Part shown: one piece after another, positions 15,034 to 23,504 of the stretch
How the letters are laid out: each line of letters starts with the position of its first letter
Position numbering within the stretch: position 1 is the stretch's first letter
Assembly: GCA_964587155.1 (NCBI GenBank)
Contig: CAZPKF010000024.1
Location: forward strand, 1 to 29,236
DNA from: Hallerella sp964587155
GTDB taxonomy: Bacteria > Fibrobacterota > Fibrobacteria > Fibrobacterales > Fibrobacteraceae
Direction: 5' to 3'
Length of the DNA: 29,236 nt
Translations under genes and position numbers: made by a program
The notes under the pieces: generated by a model
Database searches by the model: none
The model's input: only the letters and a program-made list of their open reading frames with translations
Told to the model about the DNA's origin: nothing

Positions 15034-16209
15034 GTGAAAGAGAAAGTTTATTTTCCGGCGATAGATGGCCTGCGGCTGTTGGCCTCTTTGAACATCGTCC
15101 TGTTGCACTTGTCTTCTTCGGCCGCTTTGGGTTACATGGCAAATTGGACGGCCTTCATGCCGGTGGTGACTGTCCCTGCTTTTGCTGCTGGGCTGTTTTT
15201 TATTTTGGCGGGCTTCTTGTTCGCGTCCAAATTCAACGACCCGGACCGGCGAATGCCGGTGATTCCGTTTATGTTTGCCCGCATCGCCAAGCTTTACCGC
15301 TGCCATTTTGTCATGACTCTGTTGATGTTTGTCGTTTTGGTTTTCAAATTCAGCCACTGGGACCATGTTCCTGCTTGGGGAGAATGGACGGAATGCCTTT
15401 CTGCCGGGTTGGGGAATATGTTTCATCCGTTCCGGTCTTTGCTTTTGCATTTGACGCTCACCTGGACTTTTGTTCCTCAGTTAGGAATGAAGTTGAATGA
15501 ACCCAGCTGGTCGTTGACTGCTTTCTTTGTCTGTTACGCGATTACGCCTTGTTGCGCCCGGCTGCTTTCCAAAATAGACAGCCGAAAAGTACTTTGGATT
15601 CTTTGTGCGTTGGTGTTTGTTCCGGGGATTGCGTGGGGAATCTTTTTTGAACACGCGGGGAATTTGGGAACGCTTCCGCTGTTGGGGGATTTTTCGGATT
15701 ATGGCGTTCGATACCAATATTTTCACATGTTTCCGTTCGTGAGGATTTTTGAATATCTGTTCGGTATGATTCTTTTCCGCCTTTATAAAGCGGGTTCTTT
15801 TGATTGGCTAAAAAAAGATTATGTGGCGGGAATTTTGCAATTTGCTTTGCTAGCGGCTTTGTATGGGAGTCTTTTCACGATGAAACCGGGGAATGTTGCC
15901 TGGAATTTCATTTGCCATCATTCCGTTGCCGTTCTGCTTTACGGCGGCTTGATTGTGAGCTTGACTACATCGAAAGGTTGGCTTTCTAAAATCTTTTGCG
16001 TTTCTTGGATCCGCTCCGTGGGGCGTGCTTCTTTTTATCCGTACTTAATCCATTTGCCGCTGATTACCATCGTCTGGTCGGTTTGCAATATGAATTCGCC
16101 CGTGGCGACAGTTGTGTTCCTCGTCTTTATTTATACGGTGAGTACGCTGTATCAAAGGCACAAGGATAATCTCCGCCGCCGAAAAAAGATGGCAGCGCCT
16201 TTGCGGTAG
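15034..16209 (+). CDS. Membrane O-acyltransferase (acyltransferase-3/OafA-like)
   Basis: The 391-residue protein is an integral membrane acyltransferase of the acyltransferase-3 family, which transfers acetyl or other acyl groups to sugars of the cell surface. The family entry block is YFPAIDGLRLLASLNIVLLH (6-25) with the key histidine at its end, then FFILAGFLFASKF. About ten hydrophobic spans follow, and SFYPYLIHLPL near the end is the conserved last-helix block. There is no C-terminal SGNH domain. The start codon is GTG (15034), fixed by the family N terminus and the -7 box. The C terminus is strongly basic (RRRKK), as expected for a cytoplasmic tail. The target polymer is unknown; a lipopolysaccharide or exopolysaccharide is the usual guess. 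Confidence 0.85.
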   Translation: MKEKVYFPAIDGLRLLASLNIVLLHLSSSAALGYMANWTAFMPVVTVPAFAAGLFFILAGFLFASKFNDPDRRMPVIPFMFARIAKLYRCHFVMTLLMFVVLVFKFSHWDHVPAWGEWTECLSAGLGNMFHPFRSLLLHLTLTWTFVPQLGMKLNEPSWSLTAFFVCYAITPCCARLLSKIDSRKVLWILCALVFVPGIAWGIFFEHAGNLGTLPLLGDFSDYGVRYQYFHMFPFVRIFEYLFGMILFRLYKAGSFDWLKKDYVAGILQFALLAALYGSLFTMKPGNVAWNFICHHSVAVLLYGGLIVSLTTSKGWLSKIFCVSWIRSVGRASFYPYLIHLPLITIVWSVCNMNSPVATVVFLVFIYTVSTLYQRHKDNLRRRKKMAAPLR

Positions 16210-16223
16210 TCCGTTTTGATATC

Positions 16224-16333
16224 GGGGGCGTTGCGGGGGATTCCCCCGCAGAGGGGGTAGCGCACCTTCGACAGCTTCCGGGATTTTTACCGCAGCGGCT
16301 GTCGATGGAAGCGAGGGGGAGGCTTCCCCCGCC
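16224..16333. repeat. GC-rich nested palindrome element
   Basis: Three inverted repeats sit inside one 110-bp block: TGCGGGGGA-T-TCCCCCGCA (16232-16250), TCGACAGC (16268-16275) pairing with GCTGTCGA (16298-16305), and GGGGGA-GGCT-TCCCCC (16315-16330). It is intergenic and far richer in G+C than its surroundings. It looks like a mobile or REP-like repeat rather than a terminator, as no T-run follows. Confidence 0.7.
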
Positions 16334-16420
16334 AGAAAAGAACGGGCTTTGAATGAAAAGAAAGAGAGAGTCTTGGGAAAGTTTCGGCGGAATTTTTGCA
16401 TTTTTTTGCGATTTTTGATG

Positions 16421-16428
16421 TATCTTTG
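16421..16428 (+). promoter_or_regulatory. -7 box (TATCTTTG), leaderless type
   Basis: TATCTTTG fits TAnnTTTG exactly and ends 4 nt before the ATG at 16433, the same spacing as at 8807. TTTG at 16395-16398 lies 22 nt before it and fits the -33 element. There is no Shine-Dalgarno sequence. Confidence 0.6.
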
Positions 16429-16432
16429 AACC

Positions 16433-18403
16433 ATGCGATATGGTGATATTTCTCGATTCCAAAGCGGCGTGGCCGTTCCTTTGTTTTCTTTGCATTCAAA
16501 AGATAGCGCTGGTGTCGGCGAATTTTTGGACTTGATTCCTTTTGGCGGTTGGGCGAAAAAATGCGGATTGGATGTTATCCAGATTTTGCCGGTGAACGAT
16601 ACCGGTTTTGAATCTTCGCCTTACAGTGCACGGAGCGCCTTTGCTTTGAATCCGGTCTTTATCCGGCTGCAAATTATCCAGGGAGCCGAAGCTTTCAAAC
16701 AGGAAATTTCCGCGTTGCAAAAGGAATTCTCCGGTGCTCCGAAGGTCCGTTATGCAGAAATCGCCCGAAAAAAACGCGAACTTCTCCGAAAAATTTTTGA
16801 TTCCCGGTTTACCCAGTTGGAACATAACGTCGCCTTGACAAAATGGATTGAAGCGAATCCGTGGGCGAAAGTGTATGCGGTCTACGCCGTTCTCAAAGAA
16901 AAAAATGCCGAGCGGAGCTGGCGGGAATGGGAAGAAGACCGGGAGCCGACGGCGCTGCGCATAGGAGCCCTGTATCGGAAGTGGCACAAAGAGGCCCTGT
17001 TTCAGTGCTGGATGCAATTTGAAGCCGAAGCGCAGTTCAAGGTGGCGTCAAACAAGCTTTCGGAAATTGGAGTGCGGATCAAAGGCGATATTCCCATTTT
17101 GCTGAATGAAGACAGTGCCGACGTCTGGTTCAACCGGAAGTATTTTTCGCTAGACGACAGAGCCGGTGCACCGCCCGATATGTTCAGTTACAGCGGACAG
17201 AACTGGGGGTTTCCCACGTATCGTTGGGACGTCCTCGAAAAGGATGATTTCAAATGGTGGCGTGACCGCCTTTCGCAGGCGGCGAAATTCTACCATGCGT
17301 ATCGGATAGACCATGTCCTTGGATTTTTCCGCATTTGGGCGATTCCGCAAAATCAGCGTACGGGCATTTTGGGCCACTTCTCCCCGGCGGTTCCCTTGAC
17401 TGCTCAAGAGCTTTATGCCGCCGGATTTAAAAAAGAGACGCTGGATTATTTGCAACGCCCGAATTTTTCAAAAGAACAACTTGAAGAGTTTTTGGGCGGA
17501 GCGACGGAATCCTGCTTGGGAAAATTCTTTGAATTGTTGCCTTTCACGGAAGACCGTTATGTTTTCAAAGGGGAGTTCGACTGTGAAGCTGCCGTCCTTG
17601 CGACCGATGAACCGCAACCTGTCAAAGATGGTCTTTTGAAGGTGTTGTGGAACCGGGTCTTTGTTCCCGGCTCGCCCGAAGGCGTTTACTATCCGTTTTG
17701 GTATTGGTATGACACTGCCGTTTTGCGGACGCTCCCGCAAAGTGAACAGAATCGCCTGCACGAGCTGATGAGGGCGAACGAAAGTGCGCAAGAATCCCTG
17801 TGGTACGAAAACGGTAAAAAACTCTTGTCCGTACTTTCCCATGAAACCGATATGGTCGTTTGCGCCGAAGATTTGGGCGCAGTTCCCCGTTGCGTTCCGC
17901 AAGTCCTCCGGGAACTGGGCATTAACTCGCTTCGCGTGGAGCGGTGGGCTAGAAACTGGGATGCTCCCTTTCAGCCTTATTATGAGCTTTCGGAATATCC
18001 CCGAATGTCCGTGGCGACGACAAGCGTGCACGATACGTCGACTTTGCGCGGCCTGTGGCAAGAAAAGGATTTTGACAAGAACCTCTTTTGGAAACACCAT
18101 TTGCATTTGGAGGGGGACGCTCCGCAAGCGCTTTCCCCGGATGTCGCCAAAACTTTAATTCGGAATATTTTCAAGGCGAACAGCTTGTTTTGCATTCCGG
18201 CGATGCAAGATTTTCTCTCGCTCAGCGCCCGTTGGGCTCCCGAAAATCCTGACGATGAACGGGTGAATATTCCGGGAACGGTGGGCCCGCAGAATTGGGC
18301 TTACAAACTCCCCTGTTCCATTGAAGAACTTTGCGACAACGTCTCGTTGATGGTCGAAATTGCAAAGCTTGTCGATGAGCGGTCGAGAAGACCTATCCGG
18401 TAA
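16433..18403 (+). CDS. malQ: 4-alpha-glucanotransferase (amylomaltase, GH77)
   Basis: MalQ moves maltosyl and longer glucan units between maltodextrins and frees glucose, in the cytoplasm. The 656-residue protein has the GH77 N terminus (SGVAVPLFSLHSKDSAGVGEF), the acceptor-site loop SSPYSARSAFALNP, the nucleophile region YRIDHVLGFFRIW, the acid/base region CAEDLGAVP and the third carboxylate region TSVHDTSTLRGLW. It lacks the extra N-terminal starch-binding domains of long plant-type DPE2. A GH13 gene starts 8 nt after its stop, so both are one operon for using or remodelling stored glycogen or imported dextrins. The start is set by the family N terminus and the -7 box directly upstream. Confidence 0.95.
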   Translation: MRYGDISRFQSGVAVPLFSLHSKDSAGVGEFLDLIPFGGWAKKCGLDVIQILPVNDTGFESSPYSARSAFALNPVFIRLQIIQGAEAFKQEISALQKEFSGAPKVRYAEIARKKRELLRKIFDSRFTQLEHNVALTKWIEANPWAKVYAVYAVLKEKNAERSWREWEEDREPTALRIGALYRKWHKEALFQCWMQFEAEAQFKVASNKLSEIGVRIKGDIPILLNEDSADVWFNRKYFSLDDRAGAPPDMFSYSGQNWGFPTYRWDVLEKDDFKWWRDRLSQAAKFYHAYRIDHVLGFFRIWAIPQNQRTGILGHFSPAVPLTAQELYAAGFKKETLDYLQRPNFSKEQLEEFLGGATESCLGKFFELLPFTEDRYVFKGEFDCEAAVLATDEPQPVKDGLLKVLWNRVFVPGSPEGVYYPFWYWYDTAVLRTLPQSEQNRLHELMRANESAQESLWYENGKKLLSVLSHETDMVVCAEDLGAVPRCVPQVLRELGINSLRVERWARNWDAPFQPYYELSEYPRMSVATTSVHDTSTLRGLWQEKDFDKNLFWKHHLHLEGDAPQALSPDVAKTLIRNIFKANSLFCIPAMQDFLSLSARWAPENPDDERVNIPGTVGPQNWAYKLPCSIEELCDNVSLMVEIAKLVDERSRRPIR

Positions 18404-18411
18404 GGCGATCG

Positions 18412-19848
18412 ATGGCGTTTGACAGGCGTTTCCAATGTCCGGAATGGGTCAAGTCGGCGGTCTTTTACCAGATTTTTCCCGATCGTTTTGCGCGGAGCCC
18501 CCGATATGAACCTTTGGGGCATTTTGAAAACTGGGGTGCGAAACCCGAGACTAGCGGTTTTTGCGGAGGGAATCTCCGCGGAATCATTGAACGTCTCGAT
18601 TACATTCAAAATTTGGGGGCGAACGCCCTTTATCTGTGTCCGATTTTTAAAAGTGCAGCCAATCACCGCTACCACACGGTTGATTATTTGCAAATAGACC
18701 CTGTTTTGGGAACTCTCGAAGATTTTGACAAATTGGTGAAAGAAGTGCACCAGCGCGGAATGCGGATTTTGCTGGATGGCGTGTTCAATCACTGCTCCCG
18801 GGGATTTTTCCCATTTCTCAGCGTTATGGAAGAAGGTTCGTCTTCGCCGTTTCGGGATTGGTTCCATTTTCATTCGTTCCCGGTGAAGGCTTATACCGAC
18901 AAGCCGAATTACGAGTGCTGGTGGGGAATGGCGCCGCTGCCAAAGTTCAATACGGCAAATCCGGAAGTCCGCGAATATTTGATGCGCGTGGCGGAGTTCT
19001 GGGTGAAGCGCGGCATCGACGGCTGGCGATTGGATGTTCCCAATGAAATTGACGACGATGAATTTTGGAGAGAGTTCCGGAATCGCGTGAAGCGGATTAA
19101 TCCGGAAGCTTACATCGTCGGGGAAATTTGGGAAGATCCTTCCCGTTGGTTGAAAGGCGACCAATTTGACGGCGTGATGAATTATCCCGTGCGAAAACAG
19201 GCTTTGGAATTTTTGTTTCCGGAGGGAATGCGTTCGCAAAACGCCGTGTCGACCGGGGACCCGACAACCTCGGGCGGGGAAGAACACTCGTTGGCGGCCT
19301 TTTGCCGCTCGTTTCAGGCTTTGTTCGACAGGAACCTGTTCGGCTGCCAAATGAATTTGTTCGGCAGCCACGATACCGCGCGGATGCGGACGTTGGCCGG
19401 GGATGGGGACCGTTTTCTGCAGGCGTGGGCGCTCCTCCTTTGTCTTCCCGGTGCCATTTCGCTGTATTATGGAGATGAAATCGGTTTAGAAGGGGGAAAG
19501 GATCCGGACAATCGTCGGTGTTTCCCGTGGCAACAAATGCCTTCTGCTGAAAATTCGACAGTCTTTTTGTTGGTGCGTACGCTTCTCGAAATTCGAAAGC
19601 GGGAGCGCGCCTTGACGGAGGGAACTCTCTCGGTTCGGGTGGCGGGGAATGGAATTCTTTTGTGCCGTACGTGGGAAAGGACTGTCATCGAACTTCGTTT
19701 GGGGTATCCCGGCGCGGTCCCCTTGCCGGAAATTTCACCGAATGTGGAAATCCTTTACGAACGTGGACTGCAGCCGATTGCGGATGTTGCCGGTTATTTT
19801 GTGGCAAAAGGGGGAGTGGTTCTTACCAAAAGAGCTGTAACTTACTAA
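18412..19848 (+). CDS. Cytoplasmic GH13 amylase (cyclomaltodextrinase/neopullulanase-like)
   Basis: The 478-residue enzyme hydrolyses alpha-1,4-glucan. There is no signal peptide, so it works in the cytoplasm beside MalQ. The catalytic barrel begins almost at once (WVKSAVFYQIFPDRF). Conserved regions are DGVFNHCSRG (region I), GWRLDVPNE (region II with the Asp nucleophile), IVGEIWED (region III with the Glu acid/base) and LFGSHDTARM (region IV with the third Asp). The tail is a short beta-sandwich (about 400-478). The N-terminal starch-binding domain of typical neopullulanases is absent, which makes this a short form. AAGG 9 nt before the ATG is the likely ribosome site. Exact subfamily and preference for linear, cyclic or branched dextrin are not decided by the sequence. 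Confidence 0.9.
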   Translation: MAFDRRFQCPEWVKSAVFYQIFPDRFARSPRYEPLGHFENWGAKPETSGFCGGNLRGIIERLDYIQNLGANALYLCPIFKSAANHRYHTVDYLQIDPVLGTLEDFDKLVKEVHQRGMRILLDGVFNHCSRGFFPFLSVMEEGSSSPFRDWFHFHSFPVKAYTDKPNYECWWGMAPLPKFNTANPEVREYLMRVAEFWVKRGIDGWRLDVPNEIDDDEFWREFRNRVKRINPEAYIVGEIWEDPSRWLKGDQFDGVMNYPVRKQALEFLFPEGMRSQNAVSTGDPTTSGGEEHSLAAFCRSFQALFDRNLFGCQMNLFGSHDTARMRTLAGDGDRFLQAWALLLCLPGAISLYYGDEIGLEGGKDPDNRRCFPWQQMPSAENSTVFLLVRTLLEIRKRERALTEGTLSVRVAGNGILLCRTWERTVIELRLGYPGAVPLPEISPNVEILYERGLQPIADVAGYFVAKGGVVLTKRAVTY

Positions 19849-19895
19849 ATTAGTCCCCAACTTTGGGTTTTTTCGCCTTCAAGGAAAAGAATCAG

Positions 19896-22487
19896 ATGAA
19901 GAAAAAATTATTTGGTTTGCGCGAGTATGTCATCCTATTGGTCATCATCCTTGCCGCATGGTCTATCATACCATCCATTCAGGTCCATTCCAAATCGGGG
20001 GACGTGAAAAAGGAATACGTCAAGCAACATCCCAAAACCGCTTCCAAGGCGATGAACTTCGGGCTGGATTTGGCGGGCGGAACGAGCATTACGCTTGAAA
20101 TCGACACAACGGGCATCAAAAAGGAAGATATCAAGGACATCCAGTCCCAGTCCTTGGAAATTGTCCGCAACCGCGTGGACCAGTTCGGCCTTTCCGAACC
20201 GTTGATTTCCCCGTCTGGCAAGTCGCGGATTATCGTTGAACTGGCTGGCGTGGATGATTCTACGGCAAAGAGCCTTGTCGGTAGCACAGCCAAGCTTGAA
20301 TTCAAAATCCTGGCGGAACAGGACAGATTCTCCCAGACGATGACTGCGATTGAAACTTATTTGCAAAAACGCGGAATGCCGGTGGACAGCGCTGCTTCTA
20401 ATTCGGCTGTCGCCAAAGACAGTGCCTCTGCTTCGGTGGCTGCTGCAGATTCCGTTTCCGACGAAGAACTGTTCCTTGGCAGTAAAAAAACGGAAGCTGC
20501 AAACGCGGTTGATTCTGCTGAGGAAGCGCTCCCCGTGGCGTCGTTCCAGGGACTTTTCCTTTCTTACGGCAATGGTGGATTTATTGCGCAAGAAAACATT
20601 GAAACCGTCAAAAAACTTTTGGAAGACCGCAATGTGCAAAGCCGTATCCCGCACGATGTCGTGTTTGCATGGGGTTCGGGTTTTGAATCTCCGCGGGATT
20701 CCAAAGTCAAATGCAAACGTCTTTATTTGCTGAAACGCCGTGCAGAAATGGGCGGAACAGAAATCAAGGATGCGCAACCGCACCGTGTGTCGGATGGCGT
20801 GAGCGCTGGTGAAGTCGCCGTGAGCCTGACCTTTGGTGGCATCGGTCCGAAAAAATTCGCTGCTGTGACCGCTGCAAATATCGGTAAGCAAATGGCCATC
20901 GTTTTGGATAATCAGGTGATCAGCGCTCCGGTTATCCGGGACCGCATTCCGAACGGCGAAGCTCAGATTACAGGCCTTGACGACATGGCGGAAGCGAACC
21001 GTTTGGCAGTCGTTCTTCGTTCCGGCGCCTTGAAGGCTCCGATGAATATCATTGAAATCCGCACGATTGGAGCCACGTTGGGCGATGACAACATCCGTTC
21101 TGGATTTGGCTCTGCACTGCTCGGCATCTTGATTACGATTGTATTCATGATTACTTATTACCGTTTTGGCGGTATTGTCGCCAGTGCCGGTTTGATTTGC
21201 AATGCCTTGATTACCGCTGCCGTACTTTCTGCTCTCCATGCAACGCTTACTCTGCCGGGAATTGCCGGTATGGTGCTGTCTGTTGGCATGTCGATTGACG
21301 CAAACGTGATTATTTTCGAACGTGTCCGTGAAGAGCTCCGCGCTGGTAAAAAGGCCCGCGCCGCTATCGCAGAAGGTTATTCCCGCGCATTCAGTGCCAT
21401 CCTCGACTCGAACTTGACGACGTTCCTTACAGCCCTCATCCTTTACAAGATTGGTACGGGTTCTGTTAAAGGTTTTGGTCTGACTTTGATGGTGGGTATC
21501 GCCGCATCCATGTTTACGGCTCTTACGGTGACCCGCGCTATTTTCGACTTCAAGTTGGCGAAGCAGGATTCGAACCGGATTGCAATTGGTAATGGTATCC
21601 GTGCGTTGAACGAGGCGAATGTCCATGTGATGGTACATGCCGGCAAGTTCCGCCTTCTTTCTGTCCTTTTGATTGTCGCCTCGGTTGCTCTGGCTGTTTT
21701 CAAGGGGTTCAACTTCAGTGTGGACTTTACCGGTGGTACCGTGTTCCGCGTTCAATACAACGATTCTAAGGACCATATCCAAGATTTGAACGACATCTTG
21801 GCGAAGTTCAATGTGACCGATGGAACGGTTCGTGTCGTAAGCGGGACTTCGATTCAGAACGCTTACGAAGTCTCCGTCAAAAGCGAACAGGGTGAAAACG
21901 TTGTCAAAGCAATTGATTCCGACGATAACGTAAAGATTCTTTCGCAAGACAATGTCGGAGCGACGATCGGTAAGGAACTTCGGTTCAACGCCATCTTGGC
22001 TGTTATCTTCGCCTGGCTGGGAATTTGCCTTTACGTTTGGTTCCGCTTTGGGAAACTGGGCTTGGGCTTTGGTCTCGGTGCGGTTTTGGGACTTGTGCAC
22101 GACACGGCTATTACGATTGGGTTGATTTCCCTGTTCGGTTTGACGGTTGATGGTGCAATGGTGGCTGCGCTCTTGACGATGATCGGTTATTCGGTGAACG
22201 ATACCATTGTGAACTATGACCGTATCCGCGAAAACGTGCGCTCGCAAGGTACCTCGAATTTCGACAAATTGCTGGACGAATCCGTTTCTCAGTGCTTGAG
22301 CCGGACGCTCATTACATCCGTGTCGACGCTCTTTGTCTGCTTGATCTTGGCAGTGATGGGCGGTTCTTCGATTCGCGATTTCGGTTTGGTGATGACTTTC
22401 GGTATTTTGATTGGAACCTATTCGTCGGTATGCATCTGCGTTCCGTTCGTTTCGTGGTTCAATCGCCGCATCCGCCGAATCGGTTGA
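19896..22487 (+). CDS. secDF: Protein translocase SecD-SecF fusion
   Basis: SecDF uses the proton gradient to pull secreted proteins out of the SecYEG channel on the periplasmic side. In this 863-residue fusion the SecD half shows FGLDLAGGTSITLEID (55-70) after its first span and SVGMSIDANVIIFERVREE (about 460) in the transport core. The SecF half begins near 590 and shows FNFSVDFTGGTVFRVQY (about 604) and SVNDTIVNYDRIREN. About 12 spans are expected. Residues 164-217 of the periplasmic part are an Ala/Ser/Asp/Glu-rich insert of low complexity. The start is ATG 19896, with AAGGAA 10 nt upstream; an upstream TTG reading covers a T-run (19868-19873) that may end the amylase transcript. A clear terminator follows at 22508. 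Confidence 0.96.
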   Translation: MKKKLFGLREYVILLVIILAAWSIIPSIQVHSKSGDVKKEYVKQHPKTASKAMNFGLDLAGGTSITLEIDTTGIKKEDIKDIQSQSLEIVRNRVDQFGLSEPLISPSGKSRIIVELAGVDDSTAKSLVGSTAKLEFKILAEQDRFSQTMTAIETYLQKRGMPVDSAASNSAVAKDSASASVAAADSVSDEELFLGSKKTEAANAVDSAEEALPVASFQGLFLSYGNGGFIAQENIETVKKLLEDRNVQSRIPHDVVFAWGSGFESPRDSKVKCKRLYLLKRRAEMGGTEIKDAQPHRVSDGVSAGEVAVSLTFGGIGPKKFAAVTAANIGKQMAIVLDNQVISAPVIRDRIPNGEAQITGLDDMAEANRLAVVLRSGALKAPMNIIEIRTIGATLGDDNIRSGFGSALLGILITIVFMITYYRFGGIVASAGLICNALITAAVLSALHATLTLPGIAGMVLSVGMSIDANVIIFERVREELRAGKKARAAIAEGYSRAFSAILDSNLTTFLTALILYKIGTGSVKGFGLTLMVGIAASMFTALTVTRAIFDFKLAKQDSNRIAIGNGIRALNEANVHVMVHAGKFRLLSVLLIVASVALAVFKGFNFSVDFTGGTVFRVQYNDSKDHIQDLNDILAKFNVTDGTVRVVSGTSIQNAYEVSVKSEQGENVVKAIDSDDNVKILSQDNVGATIGKELRFNAILAVIFAWLGICLYVWFRFGKLGLGFGLGAVLGLVHDTAITIGLISLFGLTVDGAMVAALLTMIGYSVNDTIVNYDRIRENVRSQGTSNFDKLLDESVSQCLSRTLITSVSTLFVCLILAVMGGSSIRDFGLVMTFGILIGTYSSVCICVPFVSWFNRRIRRIG

Positions 22488-22507
22488 TTTTTTTCAATAA
22501 TTTTTTT

Positions 22508-22540
22508 CAAAGACCTAGGCATAGTCCCGGGTCTTTTTTA
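22508..22540 (+). terminator. Intrinsic terminator of secDF
   Basis: AAAGACC (22509-22515) pairs with GGTCTTT (22530-22536), with a 14-nt loop that can pair further, and TTTT follows. Its 3' end overlaps the -7 box of corA. Confidence 0.75.
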
Positions 22541-22546
22541 TTTTTG
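22539..22546 (+). promoter_or_regulatory. -7 box (TATTTTTG) of corA
   Basis: TATTTTTG fits TAnnTTTG and lies 31 nt before the corA start. Unlike the leaderless cases, the predicted leader is about 25 nt and holds GTGAGG as a ribosome site. The box overlaps the secDF terminator T-run. Confidence 0.4.
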
Positions 22547-22577
22547 CTCCGGTTTCGAAAATGTTCGTGAGGCTTAT

Positions 22578-23498
22578 ATGCTCAAATATTACAAGATCGA
22601 GAATGGCCGCATTGTCGGCGCCCCGGACGAAGATTCTGCAGATATTGTTTTGATGGGAAGCCCTAGCCAAGAACAGCGTGGCGCTTTGGTGAAGAAGTAC
22701 GAAATCGCCGAGCATTCCATTGCGTCTGCATTTGACAACGACGAACTTTCCCGTGTGGAATACGACGATGATTTTACCACGATAGTTTTCAAGAAACCCC
22801 GCAATTACACTGCAGAAGACAATTTTGAATTCCGCGTTGAATCGTTTGGCATCTTTTTGTTTTCGGATTGGGTGCTGCTCTTGTCCGACGCAGAAATCCC
22901 ACTGATGGATTCCCGCCGATTTTCCAAAATCGACAATTTGAACACATTCGTGCTCAAGCTTTTGAACTATTCCGTGTATCATTTCAACGAACACTTGAAA
23001 ATCATGAACCGGATAAGCGAAGAGCTGGAAGACAAATTGCAAAACACGCTGAACAACAAATATCTTTTTTACATGTTCACGCTGAACAAAGGCCTTATTT
23101 ACTATGTGAGCGCGTTGAATTCGAACGAGGCTCTTTTGAAAAAATTGCAAATGGGCCGTGGATTGCAATTCAGCGAGAACGAGCGGGAGCTTCTAGATGA
23201 CGTGGTGATTGAAAACAGGCAAAGTCTGCAACAGGCAGAAATTTACGCCAACATTCTCGCCTCGTTGATGGATGCCCGCGCCAGTGTCGTCAACAACAAT
23301 TTGAACGAATTGATGAAGACGTTGAACGTCATCACGATTGCCATTACAATCCCGACATTTGTTGCCAGCATCTTTGGCATGAACGTAGACTTTCCGTTTG
23401 GACTTGGGGCGGGAAATCCTTACTCATTCTGGGTCATTGTCGCCATTTTCGTGCTGTCGGTGGCGACTGTTCTTCTCGTTTGGCGAAACCGCAAGTAA
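22578..23498 (+). CDS. corA: CorA-type magnesium/divalent-cation channel
   Basis: CorA forms a pentameric inner-membrane channel for Mg2+ (also Co2+ and Ni2+). The 306-residue protein has a large cytoplasmic N-terminal domain, a long coiled stalk (about 140-245) and two C-terminal spans. The signature IFGMNVDFPFG (GMN near 268) ends the first span, as in all CorA proteins. The C-terminal tail is basic (WRNRK). GTGAGG 7 nt upstream is the ribosome site. A ClC gene begins 6 nt after the stop, so the two ion channels share a transcript. Some CorA relatives carry Zn2+ outward; the sequence does not settle direction. Confidence 0.93.
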   Translation: MLKYYKIENGRIVGAPDEDSADIVLMGSPSQEQRGALVKKYEIAEHSIASAFDNDELSRVEYDDDFTTIVFKKPRNYTAEDNFEFRVESFGIFLFSDWVLLLSDAEIPLMDSRRFSKIDNLNTFVLKLLNYSVYHFNEHLKIMNRISEELEDKLQNTLNNKYLFYMFTLNKGLIYYVSALNSNEALLKKLQMGRGLQFSENERELLDDVVIENRQSLQQAEIYANILASLMDARASVVNNNLNELMKTLNVITIAITIPTFVASIFGMNVDFPFGLGAGNPYSFWVIVAIFVLSVATVLLVWRNRK

Positions 23499-23504
23499 CG
23501 CCGG

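Noticed and set aside
14641..15450. 269-codon open frame on the minus strand across the gap before the acyltransferase
   Set aside because: It overlaps two well-supported genes and its gap portion is made of the simple repeat; no ribosome site or domain.
19935..22247. 770-codon open frame on the minus strand
   Set aside because: It is wholly antisense to secDF, has no recognisable domain and is rich in His/Arg/Asn as expected from the reverse of a GC-biased gene.
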